DNA from: Eukaryota sp. TZLM1-RC
Taxonomy: Eukaryota; Metamonada: BaSk clade
Direction: 5' to 3'
NCBI GenBank assembly: GCA_040285825.1
Contig: JAUPSS010000012.1
Coordinates: forward strand, 372,001-436,000
Length of the DNA stretch: 64,000 nucleotides
Position numbers and translations under genes: made by a program. Numbering within the stretch: the first letter of the stretch is position 1; each line of letters starts with the position of its first letter. Below, one piece after another: positions 45,691 through 57,621 of this stretch. Under the pieces are notes generated by a model. It saw only the letters and a program-made list of their open reading frames with translations. It was not told the DNA's origin and searched no databases.

Positions 45691-45764
45691 TTTGGTTGAT
45701 TTGTAATATGAAAGCATAAATTTTCCAACTTTGTTGTTTAGTTTTTCATCAGTTTAAATATATT

Positions 45765-45975
45765 TATTGAACATGCACACTTAGTTAAATTAATTCAAAA
45801 CTAATGGGACCACTATCATTGAACCAAGATTTCCTCTACAAAATCTTGATCTGATGCTGTCTAGCTGAAACTTCACTTATTCGATTTAAAAACCGAGGTA
45901 ATGTATTAATAATGGCAAATTGAATTCGAGAACGCCATCAAAAAAGATCAAATTTTTTCAGTGTTTTTTTGCACC
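45765..45975 (-). pseudogene. REL non-LTR 3' end (subfamily gamma)
   Basis: Terminal block WWRSRIQFAIINTLPRF plus the gamma 3' UTR (TGAACATGCACACTTAGTTA on the plus strand). It is 5'-truncated. A second gamma tail alone is seen at 46060-46145. Confidence 0.65.
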
Positions 45976-46205
45976 ACCATTAGTATAGATAAATTTGTTA
46001 AACTACAATTTTCATCTTGCATCTACAACATTTTAAACAAGCAAATTGAACTTGTTCAAATTTATTAATGAGTTTCTTATTGAACTACAACACTTAATAC
46101 AATTAAACAAGAACTAATGATACTAAATTCAATGAACCAACATTTTTTTCTGATCCTCACAACAAGTGTAAGAAATACGAAAATATTGAGGAAACTAATG
46201 CTACC

Positions 46206-46289
46206 ATGTTTTCTACCAGTGCTTTGGCTCGTAAAAAGAAAATGGTTGGTAAACTTGCCAAGTTCGTCAAGTCCGTCAAGTCTGCTTGA
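46206..46289 (+). CDS. Possible very short basic peptide
   Basis: An ATG-started frame of 27 codons (MFSTSALARKKKMVGKLAKF...) ends at TGA 46287-46289 and is followed by GTAAGT. It overlaps nothing recognisable downstream. Its amphipathic Lys-rich composition is noticeable, but chance or an isolated exon is equally possible. Confidence 0.2.
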   Translation: MFSTSALARKKKMVGKLAKFVKSVKSA

Positions 46290-46549
46290 ATGTAAGTAAT
46301 TTTTTGTTTTATAAAGTGTAAATTTTCATCTTGTTGTATAATGGTTCTGAACTTTCACCTCTGAAAATCACCTTATTAGTGTCGTGAGATCAGTACTTCT
46401 CAACAATTATAAAAACATCACAGAAACTCAGGTACAACAGCATAAACACCCCAGTGTTCAGCAAAACAAATCTTCTAAACGATTTAAAAGATTTAAAGGA
46501 ACATACATATTGTTCACATCTACTCATTCAGAATATCGTATTTATTGAT

Positions 46550-49500
46550 TTGCACACTTGATTAAATTAAATCATAACTAATCATTCAGAATTCTAACCA
46601 AATAATATTGATAATTTTGCCAGATCCTCGTTATCCAATAAATCATCAGACTGACTAAATGTGGACTCATGTAAATATTGATAATAATCTAAAATGCTTA
46701 CACAATTTCTACCATATTGCCTTGCTATTGCTTCTGTTATTCGGTGGAAACACTGTGGTTATCTATCAAGTATGGCCAAGTCAATTTGAGACCGCCACAA
46801 AAAAATTTCAGATCTATTGATTTTTCATAAACCATTTTTTGGAAATCAATCGAAGAATTTGCTGTTGTCACTGATAATCTTCCGTTTTTTGAAATTGGGA
46901 AAGCGGTAAAAACAAGTAGTCTATTTCTGTAAGCATTAGATTCTTCGATAACTTTATCATATTGTCGATGTATTTTTAGGTATCTGACTAGTGAGTGGCA
47001 TCATATAGAATAGTATTTTATAAAATTAGCTTTATTTTAAACCCCTTTACTCAACACGTTCTAACATACAGCTAGCAGATAAGTCTTGAAATAACATATA
47101 TATTTTTGCATTGACTTCAAGCACATCTGAAGGATTTAGTTTGCTCATTTGAACCAAAGTGTCATTTGAAACATTAAAGGAGACAAAAAGAACAAGAAAT
47201 TCAGTGTTGTCAATTCAATCACAGTAAATATCTCCTCTCTCATCAGAACCAAACTTGTTTAATGACAGTAATTCTCTAGGCAAAGGCTCTTTAATACATG
47301 AAATTCTTGTAGTTCTTGCCATACTAAAAACAGTGCCACTGATAGAATCATGTAATGTCGAGTGATAAGTTATCAATTTCGAAAAATTCAGAGCATGTCG
47401 CAAAGCGAGCATTAATGAATTAGAACAAATACATGGTTCTTTCAAGAGAAGTTGTTCAATAGGGTTATTTGGATATAATCTCATTTTTGTTGCAAAAACA
47501 CCATTATAGGCACATAGCACAAACCTTCGTGGCAAACACAGTTCAGATACATCTGTGTACAGACAGTGATAAATCTGATGACTTGTTCTCGCACAAAACT
47601 TTTTCCAATAACAATGAATGAAGATGTTGAACAAAAACAGCCGACCTGCATAAATTTATGAAATCATCATATTCATGCATTTTGGTCATTCGTTTTTGTA
47701 ATGTTCAAAGCGTGTATTTTAGAATTATATAGGTGAAGAACCTGAAGATTGTTTTAAGAAACACCCTTCTCCAATAACAATGAATGAAGATGTAGATTTA
47801 GAACAGCCAAGCTGCATAAATGTTTAAACAGTCATCTTCATACATTCCAGTCAATCGTATCTGTAATGTTCGAGGTGTGTATATTAAATTCAAAAAATTC
47901 TTTTCAGGAACATTACCATTGAATGTTTGGGAATGCATCGACTCCATCTATCTACATCCATTTTGGAATTTCTTCATTTAATGCAGAAATAGTAGAACTT
48001 TGCGTTGTCATTAATAAATCTTCCCAATTGGCAAAACTTTCAGAAAACTCAAATATTGCATATCTGCATGCACCGATAAAAGCACATGGAGTAAGAATAT
48101 AGGCCTTTGTCCATCCTGTTAACTGCCATAATGTGGACTAAGATAAGCATGATCAGGAATTTGGAACATTTTACATACCAGTAATTGTGAGAAGAACGTT
48201 TAGTACGTAATCACAACGATTTTAGTACGTACCACTAGGCCAAAGGCCTAGTGATAAGACAACATGTAGTTAGAAATATATCATTAAAGTTTAAACTAAA
48301 ACACAGTCTTTAAAATGTAAATTTTATATGTTTCTGTATATCCAATCTCATTATTTGGTAAATTTTTTCATAATTGAGTTCAACTGTTTAAACTTTTTTT
48401 TGGTAACTTCAGCATAATTTTCTGAAAACAAACCCAATTGACGATTAGCATCAATTGAATATAAATTTGCTGGAATTTCAATAGATTCAACTATTGTAGA
48501 AATTGGAGAATTCGAAAGTGAAACACATTTCAGTAAATTAATTGGAAGGCCAATTTTGTTAAATAATTATTTGAAACATACAGTTGCTTCTCTGACAATC
48601 TTTAAGTCAATAACTCCAATTAAAATCTCTTTGCATTTGAAATGATTAGATGCTGAGCTTCGATGATTCAACTGAGTTAGGACAAGTTGGAACTCAAAAG
48701 ACTTGACTTAACCATAATGCAATAGCTGAAAAATTGAAAACATGATGAGATTTGTTTAGCAGTCAGTGAAAAGAATAATTTTATGTGCAAATCTACTAAT
48801 TTGAAATGATAAAAATCACTTTAAGTGAGTCCTATTTCATACCGAATTTCTATTTTTGAAGTTGAAGTCGAATGGGCTTGCAGAATTACATCTCAAACAA
48901 ATAGTTGGAGTGTAGTCAGATGGGTCATATTTGGGTCATTTTAAAAATTCAAATATTTAAATTCAAATATTTTTTCAGGAATATTGCAATCAAAAGATTG
49001 AACAAAACATCGATTTCATTTTTAATTATCAATCTCTTACATTTCTTCATTTAAAGCAAAAATAGTTCAACTTTGAGTTGTCATTAATAGATCTTTCCAA
49101 TCTGCATATCTTTCAGAAAACTCAAGTATGGCATTTCTGCATTCAACGATAAAACCACAGGAATAAAGAATTTTGTCCAACATAAACCGCCATATGTACG
49201 AATGGGAAGTTGGGACAATTTGCACCCAATCAGTTGAGACAAGAATTTAGCACGCAATTTAAATTTTTGGGCCAAAGGTCTAGAGATAGGAGATTAATAG
49301 ATCGAAACATATGATTGAATTTTAAATTGAAATACAGTCTTATTACATTTATTTTCATCATTTGGTCAATTTTTTCAGAAATAATATTCAAGTATTTAGA
49401 TATTTGTTGGAGATTTCATCATTATTGCCTGAACACGAACCTAGTTCACGAATTGCATCAGAAGAATATAACTTGGATTGAACTTCCATTCCATCAACTT

Positions 49501-49700
49501 TTGTTGAAATTGGAGAATTTGAAAGTAAAACACATTTCAGTAAGTTGAGTCTAAGACCAATTTTGACAAATAATTCTTAAAAACATAAAGTTGTTTTTTT
49601 ACCATCGTTGAGTCGCCTATTGAAACCACATCCTGCATATAAGCAATCATCTTCAATGATCGAAACATATCACATTTAAAAATCATTTATAATTGCTGTA
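46550..49700 (-). pseudogene. REL non-LTR element (subfamily gamma), long decayed copy with internal tandem duplication
   Basis: From 49700 downward the minus strand shows the RT catalytic region with a degenerate box (MIAYMQDVVSIGDS near 49640). The post-palm segment (LLKCVLLSNSPISTKV, AIRELGSCSGNN) and the thumb (GCKLSQLPIRTYGGL, LSLNAEMPYLSFLKD) follow. A second decayed copy of the same segment lies at about 48700-47940, so the block is tandemly duplicated. Frame 47634-47215 then carries the zinc finger (CICSNSLMLALRHALNF) and HDSISGTVFSMA with ERGDIYCD. The C-terminus (GRLSVTTANSS) reaches the gamma tail at 46550. Confidence 0.7.
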
Positions 49701-49844
49701 ACCACAAATGACATTTTAGTAAATCCTAATTATTTGTTTGTACAATATTCAATATTGTTGATGAATGTTGGTCATAAAGCAACTGAATTTATAAACTCAC
49801 GAAGCATACAATCTAAATAAAAACAAAACTAAAACAAGACAAAA

Positions 49845-51204
49845 TTACTTCTTCTTCTTGACGGCTCCCTTGGGTTCAGCCTTGACAGTCTTCTTGATAA
49901 CACCAACAGCAACGGTTGATCTCATATCACGGACAGCGAAACGACCAAGTGGTGGGTATTCAGTGAAAGCTTCGACACACATTGGTTTTTGGGGAACAAG
50001 TCTGACAATACCGGCGTCGTTCTTCTTGAGGAATTCGGGGTTTTCTTCTTGGAGGGCACCAGAACGTCTATCGACCTTTTGGAGGATTTGAGAGAACTTA
50101 CAAGAGATATGGGCGGTGTGACAATCAATAACGGGAGCGTATCCAGCACGGATTTGACCAGGATGGTTCATAATAATAACTTGGGCATCGAAAGATTCGG
50201 TTTCCATAGCGGGTTTGTTGGCGTTGTCAGAAGTAACGTAACCTCTCTTAATATCCTTAACAGAGACGTTCTTGATATTGAAACCCACATTGTCACCGGG
50301 GTAAGCTTCAGCAACAGATTCATGATGCATTTCAACAGACTTGATTTCGGCACAAACACCAGCGGGGGCAAAATTGGCAGTAATACCAGGACGGAGGATA
50401 CCGGTTTCAACACGACCGACAGGGACGGTACCAATACCACCAATTTTGTAAACGTCTTGAAGGGGGAGTCTGAGGGGCTTGTCAACGGGACGCTTGGGAG
50501 GAGTAATGTTATCAAGAGCTTCGAGCATGATTGGTCCCTTATACCAGGGCATGTTCGAGGAGCGTTCAAGCATGTTATCACCATTGAAACCAGAGATGGG
50601 AATGAATGGGATCTTTTCAACCTTGAATCCAATACGCTTCAAGTAGCCAGATACTTCGTTCTTGATTTCAGAGTAACGTGATTCGGCGTAAGCAACAGAC
50701 TTGTCGTCCATTTTGTTGATACCAACGATCATTTGCTTGACACCAAGAGTGAAAGCGAGGAGAGCATGTTCACGAGTTTGACCTTGTTCAGAGATACCAG
50801 CTTCGAATTCACCAACACCAGCGGCAACAATGAGAATGGCAACATCGGCTTGGGAGGTACCAGTAATCATATTCTTGATGAAATCTCTATGGCCTGGGGC
50901 ATCAATAATGGTGAATTGGAACTTGGCAGTTTCAAACTTCCAGAGAGCAATATCAATGGTGATACCACGTTCACGTTCAGCCTTAAGCTTATCGAGAACC
51001 CATGCGTACTTGAAGGATCCCTTACCGAGTTCGGAGGCTTCCTTTTCGAACTTGGCAATGGTACGTTCATCGACTCCACCACACTTGTAAATCAAATGTC
51101 CAGTAGTAGTAGACTTACCGACATCGACGTGACCAATAACGACGAGGTTGCAATGAATCTTATCCTTACCTATTATGAGAATGAATTGAGATGAACAAAC
51201 CCAT
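49845..51204 (-). CDS. Translation elongation factor 1-alpha, copy 2
   Basis: Same structure as copy 1: first coding exon ATGG (51204-51201), 31-nt intron (51170-51200), second exon 51169-49845, 442 residues. The encoded protein appears identical to copy 1. Only scattered, mostly synonymous differences and one change inside the intron are seen. Homology ends abruptly near the start and stop codons, which points to gene conversion between two genes 8,987 bp apart. A REL copy is inserted 135 bp upstream of the start codon. The frame upstream of the intron's 3' splice site is read-through, not coding. Confidence 0.95.
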
Positions 51205-51338
51205 GAGAACCTAAACAAAAAAAGTGAGGAATTTATTAACATTTTTCATAATGAAGTTCAACACGTGTTGACACGTCTCTGTTTGTGTGAACCAAATGTA
51301 AGAATTAGCGCCTATAGTCTAGGCCCTCGACTAACATT

Positions 51339-51983
51339 ACAAACGTATTCTTTTTAGAAGTAGGGTTCACGATGTGGTTAGAGACCAATTATTTTGTATG
51401 TGTAAGTCTCAGAGAATTGAATCTTTTTTGGAACCTCTGATGTCAAATCTGTTTGATACTGAATATGATTTTCATAAGAATAATACAGGGGATGTCGAAT
51501 TACCCGGATTAGATGGAACCTTCATTTTAGTAATTGTAACGTCTGATGATCCTTGTAATGTCTCAAATGAAAGGCTTGCTAATTCTGCAATTCATCATCC
51601 TTTTGCAAATGCTGAAAATTTCAAAATCAAAAAATACAGTCAACCTTTGTCCAAATTGTCCACCCAACAGCATGCAAAATACAATTTGTATGTATTTGTA
51701 TTTTCTCTATTTGGTTCGCTTGCTCCCAATACTATAGGTTTTTTGGCAGATTTTGAAATGACTGTAAAGAGAAGAACCAATAGAATTTTCAACAGAATGT
51801 TTTGGCAAAATAGAATTGTGTTTTTTATTTTTAAGGGGATGTTGAAGATGGTTTCTGATGCTTTGCTTTATCTTGGATCTCACTATGGGGGAGTTGCATA
51901 TAGTTGTTTTGTTTTGGGAGAGATGAATTATTTAGATGTGAGTTACAAGTTTTGCAATAAATAAATAAATATTAATAAAAAAA
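51339..51983 (+). mobile_element. REL non-LTR copy (subfamily beta), 5'-truncated, upstream of EF-1alpha copy 2
   Basis: A perfect 10-bp duplication GACTAACATT (51329-51338 and 51984-51993) flanks the insert, which ends in an A-rich tail. The frame 51374-51964 carries VRDQLFCMCKSQRIESFLE, NNTGDVELPGLDGTF and NAENFKIKKYSQ, then YVFVFSLFGSLAP and FWQNRIVFFIFKGM. In the REL core the usual RGD reads TGD and the Asp of the VVD strand is replaced (ILVIVTSDDPC), so this copy is probably inactive. It starts within the zinc-finger to R-H region. Confidence 0.85.
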
Positions 51984-51993
51984 GACTAACATT

Positions 51994-52542
51994 TTGGAAG
52001 CCAATTTCAGAAGTCTTTATTCCTCTATTGAGTTAACTTCAATGTTTGTGGTTTTTTCTCGTTGATCTTTTGAATCATTTCTTCAGACTCTTGTATCAAA
52101 TAGCGTGCACAACCAGCTACAACCTATCACTGTACTTCTGTTGCTTGCTTTTTTGTTGTGTCCAATCAATTCACTTTATGCTGTTGATTGCGTATAACTC
52201 AAAGTGCAACACTTTGATGTATATTGAGGTAACAGTATCAACATTCTATATAGCCTGACAGTCATTGACATCTCAATGTTTTGATGATCCTAAAATCAAA
52301 ACAAGCATATGCATTGATTTCGATGTGATGTACGGACATTTGGGATTATTTCTTGGATAAAGTAGGTACTGTTATTGCTATTACTCTCCATAATTGATGA
52401 TCTACTCACTGTGCGTTCTCTTAAGCCATGATTACTTCTACAACTATAATTATTGTAGTTTATAGACTAAAATAAGAATGGGTGGTTTCTTTACCGTTAT
52501 TCTGTTTTCAAATTATAATTATAAAAGAATTATAACCCAGTC
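51994..52542. other. Intergenic
   Basis: No gene recognised. A 70-codon hydrophobic frame (52046-52258) is probably chance. Confidence 0.45.
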
Positions 52543-52550
52543 TTTGTCAT

Positions 52551-53670
52551 GAATTTTCTCGTAGATTTCCTGATGATTCTCATCTGTTAGTCCCCAATTG
52601 TAGTCCCTATTTGTATGAGTTATCTTGTGAACTTGAAAAATTACCGCCACAAATTTGGACCAAATGTTTTCCTCAATCAATTCAAGAAATTCCAAACCGA
52701 TCTCTATTTAATTTACAGTTTTGCTGTAAAAAGCTTCAACAAAAATTGTCAAAGATTTTTGAAAGCTTGGATCTTGATGTTAGACTTGGCTTGGCCAAGA
52801 AAAAGAATCCCACTTTTGCAAATCTTTTACAAGATATGTGTGACAGTACTTCCTCTGCCTTAGTAACAACAATTCCACAAGTTTATGGTACTCTCTTATC
52901 CGATTCTGCTTGGACTCTGAATATGAGATTTCGTTCCTTTATCTGGCCTGATAATTTACCTCATAATTTAATTTGTAAATGTTCTCGAGAAATTACAACT
53001 ACTCATTTGTTAAATTGTAAACATTTTATTACTTTTAGAAGCAAGGTTCATGATGCTGTAAGAGACCAGTTATATTGTATGTGTAAATCTCATAGAATTG
53101 AATCCTTCTTGGAACCTTTGTTGTCAAATCTGTTTGATGCTGAAAATGATTTTCATAAGAATAATAGAGGTGATGTCATATTACCTGGATTAGATGGAAG
53201 CTTCATTTTATTGGATGTAATGTCTGTTGATCCTTGTAATGCCTCAAATGAAAGGCTTGTTAATTCTGAAATTCATAATCCCCTTTCAAATGCTGAAAAT
53301 TTTAAATTCAAAAAATACAATGATCCTTTGTCCAAATTGGCCAGTCTACAGCATGCAAAATACAATTTGTATCCATTTGTATTTTCCCTTTTTGGTTCAC
53401 TTGCACCAACTGCTTTACGTTTTTTGGATGATTTTGAAATGATTGTAAAGAGAAGAACTGGCAGAAATTTCAACAGATTGTTTTGGCAAAATAGAATTGT
53501 GTTTTCTATTTTTAAGGGGATGTTGAAGATGGTTTCTGATGCTTTGCTTTCTCTTGGATCTCACTATGAGAGAGTTGCATCTAGTGTTTTTGTTTTTGTT
53601 TTGGGAGAGCTGGATTTTTTAGATGTTGATTTATAGGTTTGGAATACAATTAAATTTTTAAAAAAAAGTT
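52551..53670 (+). mobile_element. REL non-LTR copy (subfamily beta), 5'-truncated with intact C-terminal frame
   Basis: The flanks share TTTGTCAT (52543-52550 and 53671-53678), a probable 8-bp duplication. The 341-codon frame 52611-53636 is open and carries the linker (RLGLAKKKNPTFANLL), the zinc finger (ICKCSREITTTHLLNCKH) and RSKVHDAVRDQLYCMCKS. The endonuclease core is NNRGDVILPGLDGSF, ILLDVMSVDPC and NAENFKFKKY, followed by FVFSLFGSLAP and FWQNRIVFSIFKGM. All REL residues (R, HD, RGD, D, K) are present, so this is the best example of the beta endonuclease. Confidence 0.85.
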
Positions 53671-53678
53671 TTTGTCAT

Positions 53679-54783
53679 ATTTCGTTCAATTCCATACCTT
53701 TGAAATGCACCATTTTAATCCTTCATTTGAATAGCATCTCACTTCCAATTGCTGCTGATGGGCTATTTCAGAAAATAAAATGTAATTTTCACATTTTCCA
53801 AATTTGCAAAAATAATAATATTAAGACTAATAATTATGATCAAATGAATTTTGAAAAATCTCTATGGTTTATGTACATATTAAAGTTCAATAAATAAAAC
53901 GTTTGTACGAATAGACACGTGTTCATGTTTCAACAACAGCTTCAAATAAGCTATTTAAAACATTACTTGAAACCACAAAATTTAGTGCATAAAATTCAAA
54001 ACTGAATAAATTAAATTAAATTGAATAACATAAAGAAATAATCAGAATCAAATAAATTGAATAATAAACTAGTGTGAATCGGCTGAGTTAAATTTAGGTT
54101 TCAAACATAAATCTTTATCATTTTAATCATTATGTAAATTTACCTTTGGATGTGACTGAGTTAAAAAGTGACCTTATTCTTATCACAAACAATACAGATG
54201 AATCAAGACGGAAGCCAGACTTGATTTGTAAGTTGAATTCACCAATGAAACAATTTTTATGTCGTAGACTAACATTAAAAAGTACGAAATATCGGAGTCA
54301 TGATAATATATTTTTAAACTGTGATTTTTTGGTTGACATATCTCCTTTTGAATTTTCAGCAAAAGGACTAGTTGTTAGTAGCTGCTGTTTATTGATGAAA
54401 ACATTACTCATTCCGAATTCTAAAACATAAACCATCTCCAAAGAGATAGAATTTCAAGCTCTCAAGTTACTTGTTCCGCATTTTCCCTGCTGGAGAATTT
54501 CGTGTATGGATGTCTGATCGAGTAAAAGTACACCATGTGCGGTCGCTTATAAATGTTGCAAGCTCAGTATTTCAAGTTGATTGTTGATAGGAAAAAATGT
54601 ATTTTCATTACTAAAACATATGCTATAAAACAAAATACATAATTATTGTTGTTAGTTTTTTCTTGTATAATGTTGCAACTTAACCTTTGATTACCAAAAT
54701 ACAAAGAAATTTTTGTTGAAGCTCTTGAATTCAAGATAATGGATTGAAGATAAAATAATACTGACAAAATATGACAACTTGGT
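53679..54783 (+). other. Region with one unassigned ORF
   Basis: A 94-codon plus frame at 54146-54430 (MDVTELKSDLILITNNTDES...) extends upstream without stop to about 54128. It is hydrophilic in its first half, and no domain was recognised. The rest of the region shows nothing. Confidence 0.3.
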
Positions 54784-55010
54784 TTGATTGCTTTCAACAG
54801 AAGAGTATCAGTGGCTCCGGGAAATGTTTGGAGTTATTTCGAAAGATTGGTGCAAAAAACATTGAGGAGATTTGATGTATTTTTGTGGCGCTCTCAAAAT
54901 TTAACGATAATTTGTGATTTTTGTTCAACCGAATTAGAGAAGCTATATAGAGAAAGAATGCAGAATAGGACTTGGTAGAGGAAATCTTGGTTCAATGTAT
55001 AGCTTATTAG
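54784..55010 (+). pseudogene. REL non-LTR C-terminal remnant (subfamily gamma)
   Basis: The frame encodes FERLVQKTLRRFDVFLWRSQ, matching the terminal gamma block (KMVQEKTMKRFDIFLWRSR). A frameshifted RKSWFN remnant of the last residues follows near 54980. Only about 65 codons remain. Confidence 0.6.
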
Positions 55011-55189
55011 ATTAAACAAGATGAGAATAAGACGAATGACGTTATGAAGAAAACCAAGGAAGAAAAATAGGTTTTATTAACAGAATGAAAAAAAAAACAA
55101 AACAAAAGATTCTAAACTTCGGCCCAAAACAAAATCCTCCTCCTTGAAGGATCACTGAGCCTCTTGAAAGTATATTCCTTTAGTTTTGT

Positions 55190-55861
55190 TTTCTTGTTTT
55201 CATATGGAAGAAGAACTCTGAAGAAAGACCATCAAAAATTCTATAAGGATGGCAAAGAATCATGGATTTATCAAAACATAACTGTAAAGGAGTGGGAAGA
55301 AGAACGAAAGCAAATTTCAAAAGCAAACTCTAGATCATGAAAAATTCCTAAACTACTGCAAGGCAAAAAACTACTGTTCACTCCATGTTGGAGCTATTTG
55401 CTTTAATAAAGAATTATGGAACTGCGAAGATTTATGGTTACAGAGAGGTTTAAAGCAAATTGGATGAATTAATTTGAAAATAAGCTTGGAGGTCGTCCAG
55501 AAGATAACATTGTAGTGATGAGTGATTGGAAGCAAACCAATTTTGAACAATTATTACCTATAAAGAATGTTGGTTATCGAAAGATGTTTAAGAAACGTAA
55601 CTTACCTCTATTGCTGCTGGACGAATATAGAACAAGTTGTAGATGTCATGCATGTGTAGTCGAGAGAAAACAACCTAAAGAGTACCTAAACCAAGACCTT
55701 ACAGGAGAGCAAAGGCTCCAACAGTCCTTAGATGTGGATTACTCATTTATAAAAAGTGTGGATGTCTATGGAATCGTAATGTCAACGCTGTTCTTGATAG
55801 GATTCATGTTGTGGATCAGTATCTCAAAGGAAATGAAAGACCTCAAGTTTTGAGAAGATGA
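55190..55861 (+). pseudogene. Fanzor1-like C-terminal half: RuvC-II, zinc ribbon and RuvC-III (decayed)
   Basis: Several plus-strand frames line up with the C-terminal half of a Fanzor1 protein. They start with NITVKEWEEERKQISKANS. Then come KFLNYCKAKNYC and MELRRFMVTERFKANWMN, and FENKLGGRPEDNIVVMSDW. RuvC-II with its Glu follows in LLLLDEYRTSCRCHAC (also the first zinc-ribbon Cys pair). After a shift come KKCGCLWNRNVNAVLDRI (second Cys pair and RuvC-III, where the usual WNRDVN Asp is Asn) and NERPQVLRR before TGA 55859-55861. Fanzor1 family proteins end in exactly this order. At least four frameshifts or stops and the D-to-N change mean it is inactive. The matching N-terminal half is not adjacent; it is a different copy from the relic at 1925-4508. 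Confidence 0.8.
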
Positions 55862-55914
55862 TTCAATTCATCTTCATTTTCCACCAATTTTGTTTGATAC
55901 ATATTTCACGGAGT

Positions 55915-56060
55915 AATAAATTTTTAAAATAACGAATTTGATATGTTTTTCTGTTTCTAATTCAGACATTGATTGAAGCTAAGTACCAAGTTTTGCAACA
56001 ATTTCATTAAGATTTTGAGTTATTTCATCAATTCCTAACCAACATTCTAGAAAACGAAAA
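55915..56060 (-). pseudogene. REL non-LTR RT remnant (beta-like)
   Basis: The minus strand encodes EITQNLNEIVAKLGT and SELETEKHIKFVI, parallel to DEISSQLNNLLENFDK and EFDIEKHIKFCI in the beta copy at 30665-32250. It lies directly between the Fanzor relic and the SERINC start. Confidence 0.5.
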
Positions 56061-56148
56061 GTTTCTTGCGAACAATTGGTAAAAGGAATTTACTATTCCA
56101 CTAATCTCAACAGGTTACTACTATTTGGCATTTTTGTGCTATTAGCTG

Positions 56149-57621
56149 ATGTCTACCAATCTCCGTGGTAAAGAACGTATAGGTTACTGCATCTTACTTG
56201 TTCTCAACCTTGTTCTTGCTCTCTTCTTACGTTCAAGAACTGTTCCATTTTTTGACATACCTATTTTTGGGCCGTTAGCTGTCTTTCGTGTTTTCTTTGC
56301 CGCTGCTCTTTTCTACACTTTTCTTGCACTATTTGTCCTGAAATACCCGGAAATCCAAGAAGGCCACTGGAAGATCAAGGTTCTTATGCTCATCCTCTTC
56401 ACCATGATGTCTGCATTCATGCCTTCCAATCTATTTGTCTTTTACGGCCGCATCTCTCAATTCGTAGGTGGATTCTTCCTTTTCTGTTCAATTATCTACC
56501 TCATTGACTTTTCCTACACCATTAACCAGAAATGGATCTCCAAAGCAGAAGAAGAGGAAGCGAGGTTTGGTCAAACACGTCACTATCTTTACAACTTTAT
56601 CCTTTCTTCACTTATCATTCTTGGATCGCTCATCTTTATTATCGTTCTCTTCAACCTTTACGAATCCTGTCAGAAGCTCTCCACAGTGTTGGTTTTTGCA
56701 ATAATATTCATTGTGATTTCAGTAGTTTCATCAATTACTTCTCCTGATGCTTCAATTTTTGGTATCTACATTCAATATCCTAACCTCAGGTGGTGCCATT
56801 GTCATTTGCTATATCGCCTTCCTCTCCTTCTCATGCATGTCCGCTCTCCGTGAGCCTCACTGTAACCCCTTCTATAACGATGAAGAGGGAAACAAGGTAG
56901 CTTTTTACACATCCGTTGCTATCGCCATCTTCTCAATATCCTATTGTTGTATCAACACTTCCTGGAACTCTGCCAAGCGAGACTCTGATGGTGGTAAAAG
57001 GTTTGGTTTTGTTTGGTTAACTTTAGGTATACTAACTTGAATTTTGTTGCTGACAATAGGTAATTTCAATAATCTCCTTCCCCTTCTAACTCTAGGTACG
57101 GTACAGCCACCATGGGACAAGCTGATGAAGTAGAATCTCAAAGTGAAGACAGTGAAGAAGAACCTTGTTATAGCTACACTTTGTTCAATTCTACGATGAT
57201 TGCCGCTTGTTCTTATGCAGCAATGATCTTGACTGATTGGTATGTTTAAGTATATTTGGTTCAAATGAGTTCAATTGGGAATGGTTGTTTTCAATGTTTT
57301 TTCTGTGAATAAGTTTTTTTTGCTTTTAAGAGGTTTATTTATCGTACTTGTCATTAATTTCTTTATTACTGGTTTTGTTATTTAATTCTCTCCACTCAAT
57401 TAACAACCCCCAATTCCAATCATTTATTCAATCATTTTCTCAATCATTCTTACCTCAGGAAATACGATAGTGATCATTCTTCTGCTCAATTTGGGTTTGG
57501 TGACACTGCTTTCTATGTTAGAGTTGCTTCAATGGTCGCCACCTTTGCTCTTTTCCAATGGACTTCATGGGCACCTACCTTATTCCCAGATCGGGAGTTC
57601 AAGTGGTCAGTTAAGGAATAG
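56149..57621 (+). CDS. SERINC / TDE1 family membrane protein (serine incorporator)
   Basis: Four exons (56149-56761, 56790-57000, 57096-57239, 57459-57621) give 376 residues with about ten hydrophobic segments. Introns are 28 nt (56762-56789), 95 nt (57001-57095) and 219 nt (57240-57458). Family hallmarks are KYPEIQEGHWKIKVLML, RISQFVGGFFLFCSIIYLID with NQKW, SALREPHCNPF, YGTATMGQADEVE followed by an acidic loop, CYSYTLFNSTMIAACSYAAM with TDW, and the end WTSWAPTLFPDREF. SERINC proteins are multipass membrane proteins linked to phospholipid scrambling and serine-derived lipids. The middle intron consists of three contiguous GT-AG units. Confidence 0.9.
57001..57095 (+). other. Triple tandem GT-AG intron in the SERINC gene
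   Basis: The 95-nt intron can be cut into three abutting units, each starting GT and ending AG: 57001-57026 (GTTTGG...TTTAG, 26 nt), 57027-57059 (GTATAC...AATAG, 33 nt) and 57060-57095 (GTAATT...TCTAG, 36 nt). Each is close to the usual intron length here. Removing all 95 nt restores the conserved KR-YGTATMG junction. Confidence 0.7.
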
